DNA from: Verticillium longisporum
Taxonomy: Eukaryota; Ascomycota; Sordariomycetes; Glomerellales; Plectosphaerellaceae
Direction: 5' to 3'
Assembly: GCA_019188255.1 (NCBI GenBank)
Contig: JAETXT010000006.1
Location: forward strand, 4,278,001 to 4,342,000
Length of the DNA: 64,000 nt
A program made the translations under genes and the position numbers. The notes below the pieces were generated by a model. It was not told the origin of the DNA, searched no databases, and was given only the letters and a program-made list of their open reading frames with translations. This document shows positions 22,821 to 34,028 of this stretch, piece by piece (positions within the stretch are counted from its first letter, which is position 1; each line of letters begins with the position of its first letter).

Positions 22821-25330
22821 TTACTTGGTGTTATTGGTTGCTGAAGCCAAGTAGCTGAGTAGGAAGTTTCGGTCGGCCGGCGAAATGGGTGTCTGGCTAC
22901 CCCGTCGAGATTCGGCCGCGTCGTCCTGAGCGATCTGCCCTAATAACGGCAGTCCCCTGCTAGCTGCAGACCCTGACCTCGATGTAGTTTCTGGTGCAGC
23001 TGAGTGCGGAACTCTACCCGCAGCCTCTGGTGTAGTAGGGGCAACAGATGGAGGTTTGCCAAAAAGTGAAAGCAGCTTATTTCTCTGTTCATGGGACATG
23101 GACTCCTTCCTCTGCAAGACCGCAGGCGTAGGAAGAGACGATGTCGCTGGCGGACTGGCGAGGCTTGAAGGTTTGTCTTGTCCGATGGCCCTATGCGCTG
23201 CCAGCGTCGCATTGACAGACACTTGACGCGGTGCTGTTGATTGCCCCAAGACCTCAGGACGTCTCAGGATGGTGAAAGGGGGTGTTGGAGTAGCTCCCTT
23301 GTTCGGCTGCATGCGACTGAGGTTCGAGGGGTCTGCACGGTTAGGTTGATGTGCCGCTGAACGCTGTTCGGCCTGCTGCGTGGTTGGCTGAGAGGACAAT
23401 GGGTTAAGTTCGACGCCAGAATGCCCAGGTCCATGTGCGTGCTTTGAGATTACCGTAGCTGTCTCGGGCGCCTCTGAGCCTTGATTTGCGTGCGCCACCC
23501 TTGTGGTAGGAGCAATGTCTCCCTCAGGCTTCTTGAACATTTGCAGTAGCGCAGACCTATGCTGCTCAGTGCCTGTAGTGCTGCGACCGGGACCATTATG
23601 GGCCGAACCATGGGCCGAACGAGGGGCTTCCTGTTGCCAGAAGGCCGGCGGAGACTGGTATTGCGCGGACTGCACATTGCTGCCAGGTTGATGTCCTTGT
23701 TGCTGCTCGGTTTCGTTCGAAACGAGGTGTGGTTGTTGGCCGTTGCCCCCTGGTGCTGGATTAGGAGATTTAGATCCGGACTTGAGGACACCTAGCAATG
23801 CCATGGAGTGGTTGGTGAGCTGAGTAGGTGGTGGTTTCGGAATTGGCATATAATTCTGGGTAAATTGTGCGAGTCCCTCTGGACGCGAATATCCTTGCGG
23901 ACGAATCTCATGCCGAGTCGGCCCATCCATGCCTGTCGGATATTCGGTCGAGGGGCTAGGATTGCCATATGTCGCTTGTGGTGAAGCAGCATGGAGGCGC
24001 TGGTGAGGCTGCTGAAAGCGGCCTTGTACAGGACCACCCTGGGCGAACTGCTGATGATGGGAAGAATATTGGACCGGCACGTTTGCTTCCAGTGGAAATT
24101 GAGGGGGCGGCTGATAGCTCGAGAGAGGAGCCCTGGGTTGTGGATGGTGTTGGTGATGCAGCTGAGTTGTCTGGATTGGAGCATTCTCGATGTAATCGAT
24201 GGGGGTATGTGGCACCTGAATTTGCGGACCACTGTTATGGACTTGGCTATTTGCCTGCAGAACGGCGAGAAGAGATGCGCCCTTGTCCCGGTTGACATCG
24301 GACATGGATGGCATTTGAAGGCCTTGCGTGTTCGGTTGAACCTTGAGCAACCTTTGAAGCTCTTTGGTCGCACCTTCAAGGGTATCTAGAGCAGGAGTGT
24401 GCTCAGCCACGGCTGCCGTTGGCATATTTTGTACCCAAGCATCATCTTCAGTAACAGGCTCATCGTAGAGATTCTGAGGTTGAAAGTGAACCTGTTGGGT
24501 GTTCTTCCCATTGTCTCGTTTCTTCTGTTGCACCACCCACTTCTTCAGAGGGACGAGGAAAGGAGCAACCATGTAGAACTTGTTTGCGTTTGCGGCGGCG
24601 GCGGAAGCCGCGGCATCATTCTGATTGTTGCCTTTCTTCCGAAACGCAGGGAGTTCAGAAAGATTGTACCAAGAGATCTTGCTGATCTCCTTCCTGGTAC
24701 GTGGCGCGAAATGGGTATCCATGGGGACATCCCGAAACACGTATAGCCTCATTTGCTGCTCTCTCATGGTTATCTCGATATGCTTAACATCCCGGTTGGG
24801 AGGAACCAAGCCGGCAGCATGGAGATCGTATCCCGTTTCTTCATAGACCTCTCGGATGGCGCATTCCAAATCGTCCTCATCCTTATTGATCTTGCCACGT
24901 GGAAAACTCCAATTGGCGCCCTTCTTCCAACCTTTGACGAGAACAGTAGAGTCCATGTCCTCATTGAGAAGAATTGCTCCTCGTACGGGCACTCTTGTCT
25001 TATACTGTAGAAACTCTTCAAACGCGCGGGTGTGGTTCTCTACCGAGAACGGCGCAAGGAGAGGGCAGTGTTGGAAGATCCTCAGACTGAAGTTTCGGAG
25101 GGTCATGGAAGGTAGAGTTGGGTCGAGCGGACGGACGAAGTCCTCGTAAAACCATTGAGCTTCCTCGATTTGAAAGCATATCCGTGCTACGGAGGAGAGG
25201 TCCTCCTCGGGGAGGTTGATTATGAACCGGACGCACAGGTCATCCAGCCCTATACACCTGTCAGTAAGAGAAACATAAAGAAGCTCCTATTGGACTTACA
25301 ATCTTCTAACTGCATCTTGTAGGCGGCCAT
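22821..25330 (-). CDS. DCP2: mRNA-decapping enzyme subunit DCP2
   Basis: Exons 25300-25330 and 22821-25249, 819 aa. The 31-base first exon (MAAYKMQLED) splices to create DWLDDLCVRFIINLPEEDL, the conserved start of the N-terminal Box A/regulatory domain that binds Dcp1. The Nudix domain spans ~93-220, with the Nudix box at ~129-151 (GKINKDEDDLECAIREVYEE then TGY) carrying the metal-binding glutamates, followed by Box B. Dcp2 hydrolyses the m7G cap of deadenylated mRNAs in the cytoplasm and P-bodies. The C-terminal ~580 residues are Gln/Pro/Ser-rich and disordered, with short Leu/Phe motifs (LLSLFGK, LLQMFKK, ALLGVLKS) that resemble the Dcp2 helical leucine-rich motifs bound by Edc3-type activators. 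No frameshift is seen. It is divergent from the DUF4112 gene. Confidence 0.96.
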
Positions 25331-26448
25331 GATGGAAGCGATGTCAGGCTCATATCCGAGCCAAAGTCTTTAGGGCAGAGTTGATCAGATAATGGCGAGA
25401 CCGCTTAGGACTTTCGTGTGTTCTTCCGTAAAGAGATATTTAGCTGTAGTTGCATGGTAGTTGGCAAGCGGGAATGACGTGTTTGGCAGCGACCTGATCG
25501 AGGAGTTACGTTGCGACAGCTGAGGCACAAAACACCACGTCCAGGCACGGGCAGTTTCGTCGCACAAGGGTCGGAAGCTCGACCGGGGCGAATAACAGCG
25601 CAGGTGGAACCGCTTTGGGCAGCTCGAGAAAACGGCAATCGTAGAATGCACCAGATCTGTCAGAGCGAATGAAGTTTTGTGATGGACCTCGTTGTCGACG
25701 TGATGTGGTGGATGGGAAAGCGAGCACAATACGCAACCAGACAAGAGCCCGTGGGGCTGGACTGGGCTGTAGCTCGGCTGGATCTGGGACCTAAAGTAGA
25801 TAGGGAGCTATCAATGCAGTGTTCTTGGAGGCCATGGTCAGCTCATGCAGGCCCCGGTCCTTATTGGCGGGAGAGACGGATCACAGTATCGCCCCCTAGC
25901 CACATCAATGTGGCTGTGTCTCAACAATCTGTGGCGAGGCCTCCCGCTTAGCCTGTGTCTTCCGCTCGAGTGGGTAGATTTGGCTGTCGCCAGGTGCGAG
26001 ATGGCATGACATCATTATCGCGGTCAAAGCCAGCACTCAAAACAGGAATCACCACTATGTGGCTGACCAGGGAGTAACTCATACAAAAGCGAATGCCCAG
26101 CCTCTGTGTGCAGTGCCATTAAGGGAATGTTGTGCCCTTTCTTCAACTTGACATTATTTACTTGCTCATCGAACGCTCAATCATACTGAGCCACACCCCA
26201 CGAACTACCTCAACCGACGACAAGCTTAGCGTGGAGTCTCGAAGGGTCGTGCCGACTGACACCCTACGCGCCGCATAAGACACTGCCCCAAGCCCGCAGC
26301 CTGCAGGGAGGGTCCAAACCATTCATGCTGTTGAGTGGCGTTTCGAATCGCAATACATAAGGAGACGTTCGTCACCTCCGGCCGCTTGGCTTTCGTCACG
26401 CCCCCGTATTCGAGAGAGCGGAAGTTTTCAACGTCCGACGTTGCTATC
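25331..26448. promoter_or_regulatory. Divergent intergenic region, DCP2 / DUF4112 gene
   Basis: About 1.1 kb between two divergent start codons; it must hold both promoters. Frames here, such as 25385-25744, show no domain content. I saw no clear operator or RNA gene. Confidence 0.5.
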
Positions 26449-27423
26449 ATGGCTAGCTTCATCGCAAAGTTCATCACGAAGAAGATCCTCAAGGAGAGGG
26501 TGCAAAACAATTTCGGCACTGAGGTTTGCTGCTCCAATACTCAATCCGTTGGCTCCAATGACTGACGATGACTTAGGATCCTTACTTTGAGACCGTCCCA
26601 GCAACGCGCCTAGATGGCAAGCCTACGGACAAGGTCAAGAAGCGGCCCAAGGCCCTACCACCTGGCGTGTCCAAGCACGATGGCAAGGTGCTTACCAAAG
26701 TGAAGAGAAGAGCTTGGCGGCTGGACATGTGCTTGTTTAGTCTTTGCGGTGTACGCTTCGGTTGGGGCAGTGCCATCGGCCTTATTCCTGCGTATGTGCT
26801 CTTCTTGAATTCCAGAATGACAAGGCTAACCTTTTACGTTTAGCATCGGCGACGCCATTGACGCGTTGATGGCTCTCATGGTTTTCCGCACCTGCTGTAA
26901 GGTCGAGGGTGGCTTACCTCAGGGTGTGAAGACAAAGATGATATTCAACATCATTGTCGACTTTGCTCTCGGCCTGGTGCCATTTGTTGGCGACATGTTC
27001 GATGCCGCCTTCAGATGCAACACGAAGAACGCGGTTCTCCTAGAATCATACCTGAGAGAGAAGGGCAGGAAGAACCTCAGACAGAGTGGTGTCCCAATTC
27101 CGGAAATAGATCCCAGCGACAGTGTCATCTTTGACCAACGAAGAAGGGATGATCCCGACTCTGACGGCTCTGCTCATGTGGACCGCCAACCGCAGCGCAA
27201 CGGCACCATGTCGTCACGGCCTGATGGTTCTCGACGTCATGGTCGCACTGCGGAGCCGACAGTCCCGGCCAATGCCAAGGTCCGTGATACCGGCCGTTCG
27301 AGCTGGTTCAATTTCGGTCGAGGCAGGGCGACGGATCTTGAGGCTGGCGGTGACAATAACGTCGACAGATCTACGATTCCGACGCGTCACCAGTCCAACA
27401 TCGAACGTCGTAGGGAAATCTGA
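26449..27423 (+). CDS. DUF4112-domain membrane-associated protein
   Basis: Exons 26449-26523, 26577-26791, 26844-27423, 289 aa. Exon 1 (MASFIAKFITKKILKERVQN) and exon 2 (DPYFETVPATRLDG) form the conserved N-terminal lead. The DUF4112 core is at ~85-165, with two hydrophobic segments (GVRFGWGSAIGLIPAIGDAI; IIVDFALGLVPFVGDMFDAA) joined by an intron whose removal keeps the GLIPAIGDAID motif intact. The repeated pattern G-L-(I/V)-P-(A/F)-x-G-D is the family hallmark. The rest (~195-289) is polar and Arg/Ser-rich, probably disordered. The family occurs in bacteria and fungi without an established biochemical function. The first donor is GTTTGC and the other is GTATGT. Gene boundaries are well supported; function is unknown. 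Confidence 0.88.
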
Positions 27424-28220
27424 GAGACAGGCAGTGGTTAGATTGCGACAACCAATGGGTATGATGGTATGAATTGGGTTCAAACGTAGCGTTGGTCGGT
27501 AACGCAACTCAGAACAAAGGTACAGGTCAAGTTACCAACGCGTTGTCTATCAGCTGGGTCTGTCGGCACGCTTTCGTAATATACTATTCGTGGCTGTGTT
27601 TTCTCTTGGACTACATGATTTCTTTCGTGTGTTGATAACTCACCAAAATAGAGCTTGAATAACTTCTGTTGTACAAGCGACATGGTCCAATGTTATGATG
27701 CAGTGTTTCTGCTCGGTTCCCGATACGCCGACGAAGGGACTCATACCGAACTGACGAGCAAGTTGCTCGGCCGAAGACGACGCATTGGCATTCACTTTTC
27801 ACGGGCTATTACATCAGCTCTTTGGCTGCTTATATGATGATCTACACCAAAAACTAAAAGGAGACGTGATCAGGCTATGCCTGGTTGCCTCAATGGCGTC
27901 GCGCGTGCGTGTGCACCTCGGACCTTATCAGATCTTCATCCTGGTCGACAGAGGCCAGGCACCCCCGCCCCACCATGACGGAATGTGGATTGAGCTGGCC
28001 TGGAAACATACCCTGCCTACAACTCAACCATTTGGGTTGTTCGCCCCTCGCGCAGATTGGAACAACACAAAGCACGCGGGAACTGCTGAAGAGCAGAAGG
28101 GGAGCGGAATGACCTAATTCCAGAAAGAGCCAACTCCTGTCGAATACTAGTCGATGCAAAGGTTGCGAAATGCCAGTCCATGTCAGAACCAGGTCTGGGC
28201 AGCTCTGTGAGACGCTCTTT

Positions 28221-28226
28221 ACGCGT
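28221..28226. promoter_or_regulatory. MluI cell-cycle box (ACGCGT) upstream of RNR2
   Basis: An exact ACGCGT about 390 bp upstream of the RNR2 start. In yeasts this is the binding site of MBF (Mbp1/Swi6 or Res/Cdc10), which switches on DNA-synthesis genes at G1/S; RNR genes are classic targets. The assignment rests on the match and the gene type. Confidence 0.55.
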
Positions 28227-28394
28227 CGAGCGCGGAAACCTCCCCTCCCCCCTTCCTCCCTGACTTCGGTTGGCCGGGGTCCCGCCATGGACCCAAGCGC
28301 GTTGGCTGGACAGAACACGGGGTGGGTCGTACAGGGATTAAAACACGCCCAAGGGGGCTGGAGTGGGACTGGTGCACCCAAAAACACGCTCAGA

Positions 28395-28400
28395 ACGCGT
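28395..28400. promoter_or_regulatory. MluI cell-cycle box (ACGCGT) upstream of RNR2
   Basis: A second exact ACGCGT about 210 bp before the RNR2 ATG, at a distance typical for an upstream activating site. Together with the first box it suggests G1/S control by an MBF-type complex. Confidence 0.6.
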
Positions 28401-28611
28401 CTCGACCACACGTGATGGCGTACCACTTTGTTCTACAAAAAGGCCGGACGCCTGGACAGCACCATCTGGTTCCCACTCTGCACCTCCTCACACAATCACA
28501 ACATTCTGGAACAACAACTCTACGGTGAATTGACACATTCGAGCAACGTCGATTCGTAACTGTCATCGTTTCCAATCCTCCTCTGGTTCACTGCCAAACA
28601 CACCTGTCACA

Positions 28612-30053
28612 ATGTCTGTCGAGATTACTCCCTCGAAGCAGGTACGTCGTGTCATTATGATCCCATCCGACTTGGAGAGAAAAGGCAAAGCTGACAATCC
28701 TTCGACAGGCTGCTTCCGCCATTGAGTCGTTCAACATCGAGTCGCCTGTCAAGAAGCTTGACTTCAACACCGCCAACAAGGAGAACCACGCCGGTTCCGA
28801 GGTGGACTGCCTTGTCAAGTCCATGGACGAGCAGGCCAAGCCCATTGCCATTGAGGCAAAGAGGGAAGAGGAGGACAAGGCAGTCGTAGCTCCGGGAATC
28901 AAGGACTTTGAGGCTGATGAGCCGCTGCTGAGGGAGAACGGCCAGCGTTTCGTCTTGTTCCCCATCAAGTATCACGAGGTACGTGTGCGACGCGTTTTGA
29001 CGCGTAAAGTGGCTCCCGAGTGTCGCGTTTTGTACTGACATGTCCACCAGATTTGGCAAATGTACAAGAAGGCAGAAGCTTCTTTCTGGACCGCCGAAGA
29101 GATTGATCTGTCCAAGGATCTCCACGACTGGAACAACAAGATCAATGACGATGAAAAGTACTTCATCTCACACATCCTTGCCTTCTTTGCCGCTTCAGAT
29201 GGCATCGTCAACGAGAACCTCGTTGAGCGCTTCAGTGCCGAGGTCCAGGTTCCCGAGGCTCGATGCTTCTACGGCTTCCAGATCATGATGGAGAACATCC
29301 ACTCTGAGACTTACTCGCTGCTCATTGACACCTACATCAAGGAGCCTGCCCAGAGGACCTATCTCTTCAATGCCATCGATACCAGTAAGTTGCAATCCAT
29401 GATATATACCTGCAACATTAAGCTTACATTGCATTTCAACAGTTCCCTGCATTCGCAAGAAGGCTGACTGGGCCTTGACATGGATCACCGATAAGAAGTC
29501 TACCTTTGCCACCCGCCTCGTTGCTTTCGCGGTCGTTGAGGGTATCTTCTTCAGTGGTGCCTTCGCCTCAATCTTCTGGCTCAAGAAGCGAGGCCTCATG
29601 CCTGGCCTGACTTTCTCCAACGAGCTCATCTCTCGTGACGAGGGTCTTCACACTGATTTCGCTTGTCTGCTGTTCTCTCACTTGAACAACCGCCCCAGCA
29701 AGCAGACTGTCCAAGACATTGTCACCGATGCTGTCAATATTGAGCAAGAGTTCCTGACTGAGGCTCTCCCCTGTGGCCTGCTCGGCATGAACGCTACTCT
29801 CATGAAGCAGTACATTGAGTTCGTTGCAGACCGCCTCCTCGTCGCCCTCGGCAATGAGAAGGTTTACAAGGCAACCAACCCATTTGACTTCATGGAGAAC
29901 ATTTCTCTTGGCGGCAAGACCAACTTCTTCGAGAAGCGTGTCGCTGATTACCAGAAGGCTGGTGTCATGGGCAGCACTACCAAGAAGGAAGAGGAAGCGA
30001 CTGAGGGTAAGGGCGAGAACGGCGGAGACTTCTCCTTCGATGATGACTTTTAA
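28612..30053 (+). CDS. RNR2: Ribonucleoside-diphosphate reductase small subunit (R2)
   Basis: Exons 28612-28641, 28709-28978, 29051-29384, 29443-30053, 414 aa. All four exons join in frame with canonical splice sites. The class I R2 fold is unmistakable: [20 protein letters not shown] with the first iron ligand, the [14 protein letters not shown] block with ligands and the radical tyrosine, and the [20 protein letters not shown] and [11 protein letters not shown] segments with the remaining Glu and His ligands. The acidic C-terminal tail (FSFDDDF) ends with the motif that docks to the large subunit. With the R1 subunit it reduces NDPs to dNDPs for DNA synthesis. Intron 2 also contains two ACGCGT boxes (28990 and 29000). 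Upstream boxes imply S-phase regulation. Nothing is truncated. Confidence 0.97.
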
Positions 30054-30544
30054 GCCAACCGCCCTCATCTCTTTTGCGTCTTTTCTCTTGATACCCTTGT
30101 ATTATCTACAACAGATCGGTACATGTCACGACGTCCGTGTACTCCTTGATGGAGCGCGGATGTCCCAGCGCATACACGGAGCAAAGCGGCACGCGTCGCG
30201 GGCTAGAGGTCAATCCTCTCACAGGGTTCGCCTGAGCTGAGCTCTCATTTCATATTTTGTCGGAATGAACGGCGTTGAGGGGCGGTTTTCGTTTGATGAA
30301 AAGAGCCGCAAGGAGCTCTCGTACTATTGGATGGAGGCAACGATAGGGAGGACATGATGACGCTCTTGCAGGAGCATATCTTAACTTAGTGTTTGCAGAC
30401 CATGTCTGATAATTGATTTATGAAAATAACGTTTCATCAAGATTGCTCTTCCTTGTGCGACGGGACGATTTGGGGCAGCCGAGTGAGGCTATCTGCTGTT
30501 TTCGCATGACTTCCCAGCGAGCTTGCACCCGCACACTAATGCAC
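30054..30544. other. Convergent intergenic region
   Basis: About 490 bases between the 3' ends of RNR2 and SRP9, holding both 3' UTRs. No other feature was recognised. Confidence 0.5.
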
Positions 30545-31131
30545 TCATTTCTTGCCCTTCTTCTTCTTCTTACCCGCACCCCCTTGTGCCTGGCCTTGCT
30601 GCGACTGTTGTGCCTGCGCCGGTTGTCCTGATGCCACCTTGCCATCGGGCGCCTCCTCTTCCTTGCCAGCCGCGGTCGGCGCATCAACCATGTCCTCCTC
30701 GGCCGTCTCCGGCAGAGCGGCCATGCCTCGTCCCAGCCGACCTAGACTCAGAATAAGGCGTGAAACCTCGGCGGCCTTGTGGGTTCGGTAGCGGAGGGTG
30801 ACGCCGCTCACGGGATCGAACGTCTTGAGAACGAGACGGCCGCGTGGCGGCTTGGGCGCTGGGGCGTCGGGCATCGCAGCGTCGACACCCGCGCCTCCTG
30901 ACGTCTTTGCGACGCTGGACTGGGCGGCCTTGATTGAGTAGGCTGTTGTGATGCGGGTCTGGGGGGAGCGCATAAGGGGTTAGCTCTGCTGCGTCGATGG
31001 AGTGGGAGGTTTGGGGTCATGATATTGATCTGATGGGAAGCGGGCGTGGGCTGTCCTACGGTTGATGGGCGGGCTTTGAGGAGCAGCGAGGACTGCTCAA
31101 GCCATTCCTGGCTGGTGTTGTAGGTCGGCAT
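30545..31131 (-). CDS. srp9: Signal recognition particle subunit SRP9
   Basis: Exons 31060-31131 and 30545-30958, 161 aa. Exon 1 encodes the conserved start MPTYNTSQEWLEQSSLLLKA; the splice (donor GTAGGA, GCTAAC branch site, CCCCAG acceptor) continues as TRITTAYSIK, giving the first strand and helix of the SRP9 alpha-beta-beta-beta-alpha fold. The core motif LVLKTFDPVSGVTLRYRTHK is followed by a helix (AAEVSRLILSLGRLGRGMAA). SRP9 pairs with SRP14 to bind the Alu domain of SRP RNA and slow elongation while ribosomes dock at the ER. The fungal C-terminal extension is Gln/Ala-rich and ends in a lysine tract (GKKKKKGKK), likely RNA-contacting or nucleolar. The Ala/Gly insertion after the first strand is unstructured. 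Confidence 0.88.
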
Positions 31132-31794
31132 GATTGCGTGAGGGGTGCTCCCAACAGCGGGCTGTGGCGTAGCAGACAGGTGTCGCTTGTGGCGTGGAGT
31201 ATTCAGAAAATGCACGAGCGGCTTCGAGTGATACGGTATGTTCGAGGCAGTCGGTTGAGTGGCGCACTGGGTTCTGGAGGAGAGCTTGGCTGGTGCGTGT
31301 CGTCTTCAGAGAGGTTGGCCGTGATGTTGGAAATTCACTGTCGTGTGTTACTCGCCGCCGCGGGGCCAGTTTCTGGTCCCACCCAGGCCAGGTACTCGAC
31401 AGACGCCTTGGTGGCCCCTGTCGCTTCCTTCCAAACCTTTGGGGTAGGCGCCCCACTCTAGCTGGCGTCCAAGGTTCTCAGCTTCAACAATCCGATGGGT
31501 TTGAGAACACAAATACTTCCAAGTAACATAGCAATAACATAATCTGACGACATTCTCTGACTCAGTCTGTGGTCCAATGCATTCGAATCGTATAGTTCAG
31601 CTTTATGCGGCAGCAATGAAATAAAGGGCGTGAGAGAACAAGGTCATTCATTGTATATGATTGGCAGTGGTTACATGTGCATGGCAGGCATCGCCTCCAG
31701 ACATCCTGCTGGGTATCTTCTTCCGTCGGTCTATGATATTCAATTCGTCCGTCCCCTCAGCACGACCAGATCGTCACGCACTTCCCTCGCGGCT
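31132..31794. other. Intergenic, upstream of SRP9
   Basis: About 660 bases between the SRP9 start and the SWD2 3' end, both on the minus strand. It should hold the SRP9 promoter. Overlapping frames (31097-31526) lack domain content. Confidence 0.5.
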
Positions 31795-33064
31795 TCAAGC
31801 ATGGGGGTCCGGCACCCAGAACAAAACCTCCTGGTCTGCTGTGGCGAAGAAGTTGTACCGTGGATTCCAAGCAAGCACGGCCGCCTCGCGCTTGTCCTCC
31901 AGAACTGTTAAAGGGTCCAGAACCTGCTCGTCGGACGGCGTGCCCTGCGTGTCCCATGCCAAGACATCCTTCTTCGACCCGCTGAGCACGTACCGGCCGT
32001 CCACTGTGAATGAGCAGTCTCCGCTGCTTTCCGGGCTAGATCCTTCGTCTGCGCCGAAGCCTTCGGCCGCCTCTCCCGCTGCCCGTCGCCTCGTTCCCCC
32101 TCGGGCTTGCGCAGGTATGCTTTTAGGTGACCATCAAATGCATCTAGCAGGAAGTGCCCGTTACCTCTGGTTCCTAGAAGGATGTGTTTACCGTCGTTCG
32201 AAAACTCAAGTTTTGACCAGCCTTCCATGGAGAAGTCCATGACGACAGAGCGGTCAGCAACGACGACAACAAAAACAGCAAAGGGCGCCTTGTTAAAGTT
32301 GCGGTGTCATATAGGAGGACCGGGCCACTGGCTGGCGAAGCTACGCCAAAGACATTGCCCGAGGGGTCATAGGCGGCCAGAGTAGGTTGGTTGAGAAAGA
32401 GCTGACCACACCACTGCTTTGACTTAATATCCCAGAGGCGGACTGTGTCGTCCTTGGCGCAAGAAATGAAGTTGTCCGTGCCAGGGTGTACTGCTAGGCA
32501 CGTCACGGCTTTCTCATGGCCCTCGAAGTAACGGATGAAGGAGTTGTCGTGGGTTGCTAGGTATCGGATCTGGTCTGGGTTGTCGTCATTAGCTTCGATC
32601 TTGACATTTTCTTCTGTGGGAATGGCGTATTTCTGCCTACCATTCTGCTTAGTACTGGCGTAGATGATGCTGGACGTTGTATGTGTGAACTTGGCTAGCT
32701 TGACACCATATTTCTTGCTCAACAGGCTCTTTTCGTGCCTGCCCTCCCGAACATTGTAGATCTGGATCGTCTCGTCGCTTTCCGAGGTCATGAGAAGCTC
32801 GCCAGGGTCGTCAAAGTCAAGGGATAAAATGTGAGGAGTGGAACGGCCATCTTTGATGTCTTCTCTGCGGAACAGCTGCTATTGCATCAATACGGAGCAA
32901 GTGAGTTTGGCGACATCGGAACTAGGGCGCACCTTTGTCGGTCGGAAGCTTGAGATGACGTCGCTGACGCGAGATGTGCTACTGGGCGTGTTTCGCGTGA
33001 TGTTTAATGAGTTGCCGTTTGTCGAGGCGGCGTCGCGGTCCAAGTCCATCGGCGTGGAAGCCAT
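31795..33064 (-). CDS. SWD2: SWD2-type WD40 protein of COMPASS / CPF (two apparent frameshifts)
   Basis: Exon 1 is 32933-33064 (MASTPMDLDRDAAS ... ISSFRPTK) and exon 2 runs 32878-31795. WD40 repeats are visible: LLMTSESDETIQIYNV, the block GHEKAVTCLAVHPGTDNFIS, DDTVRLWDIKSKQW, then SGSKKDVLAWDT and AVLAWNPRYNFFATADQEVL. SWD2 is a subunit of the Set1 H3K4 methyltransferase complex (COMPASS) and, in yeast, also of the cleavage/polyadenylation factor. The frame breaks twice. At 32295-32297 (T-run on the coding strand) the sequence after LLYDTAT leaves the conserved FNKAPFAVF. At 32096-32100 (five G on the coding strand) it must shift again to reach SSGDCSFTVDGRYVLSGS. Restoring one base in each run gives one continuous protein of normal length, so these look like assembly errors. 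Otherwise this would be a pseudogene, unlikely for a core subunit. Confidence 0.86.
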
Positions 33065-34028
33065 CTTAGGTAGCTGTGTGGGAGGGCACCTTCGTAGAGG
33101 ACCAGAAAGTTGTCTGCGTTGCTCGGAGAGATTCGTGTAGTGTTCCTCAGGGCAAAGGATGATCCGAAAGGGCGGCGTATGTTTGGGTCAGAGTCGATTG
33201 AAGCAAGTTGCAAGTGAACTGGGCAGGGTCGCGTCTGTCAACGCGAACAGTTGGTGCTGGCTCTGGGGAGCAAGACGATGGAGGGGCAGCGTGCTGTGCA
33301 GAATAGTGCAGCGTAGGATCGGTCCATCCATTCAGGCCAAAACAGCTTTCTGCTGGAGCTTGGTCTTGGGTCTTGGCGTGTTCCCAGCTTCTCAGTTTGC
33401 TACCCGGCAAAAGCCGCCCGTGTGGGGATCGAGACGTGAGTAACCCCCAGCCTTTTAGCGACGGCAATGCAGGGACCGTCCATTGCTAATGACGCCTGAG
33501 CCTTGGGGTAGGAAGCGTGCACGCGCCCTCCGGATATCGGACTCACTGAATGAGGTTGAAAATTATGTCGCTGTCCGATGCCGCGTGGCAGCATTGGACA
33601 GAGCTATAGCAGCGCCTGTTACAAAGTCAAAACGCCATTGAGTAAGCCAATTCCAATCAAGGTCAGCACAATTATCAGCCTGCCACGTTGTCAATTGTCT
33701 GTCCCGAAAACCACTCTGTGGAAAGCTGCTGCATGTGCTGGTGCATCTCACTCAGCAAGGTAGAGAGGTACTTATTACACACCTGAAGCTGCCCACTACT
33801 TACCTACCTACAGTACCTAGGTACCTGGGGCACTATCCGCTAACCGCGACAAGCCGAGCCTGGCATTGTATCGCGACCTCACTCCGACTTTCGACTCACC
33901 AACTTCCGGCGCTCGACCCACGACCTACAAGCTCTCCTGCAGCATCGCCCAGCACCCTTCGACCTGTGCCCGAATCGCTCTAGAAGAACCAGCATCCGAT
34001 CAAGTCTGGTCTCGAAGCATCCGGCGCC
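33065..34028. promoter_or_regulatory. Divergent intergenic region, SWD2 / mitochondrial carrier
   Basis: About 960 bases between divergent starts, holding both promoters. Around 33801-33830 there is a TACCTACC/GTACCTAGGTACC cluster of the same type seen elsewhere between genes. No coding frame was supported. Confidence 0.5.

Larger units (their letters stand above)
27424..28611. other. Intergenic region and promoter of RNR2
   Basis: About 1.2 kb with the DUF4112 gene's 3' UTR and the RNR2 promoter. It contains the ACGCGT boxes listed separately and a C-rich tract (28240-28265). A further ACGCGT occurs near 27540, too far upstream to assign. No coding frame was supported. Confidence 0.55.

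Noticed and set aside
25730..25810. tRNA-like string (GCTGTAGCTCGGCTGGATC)
   Set aside because: No B-box (GGTTCGAATCC) follows at the right distance and no cloverleaf arms pair.
31795..33064. SWD2 as a pseudogene
   Set aside because: Everything except two one-base shifts at homopolymers is conserved, and the same kind of shift occurs in other core genes of the window.
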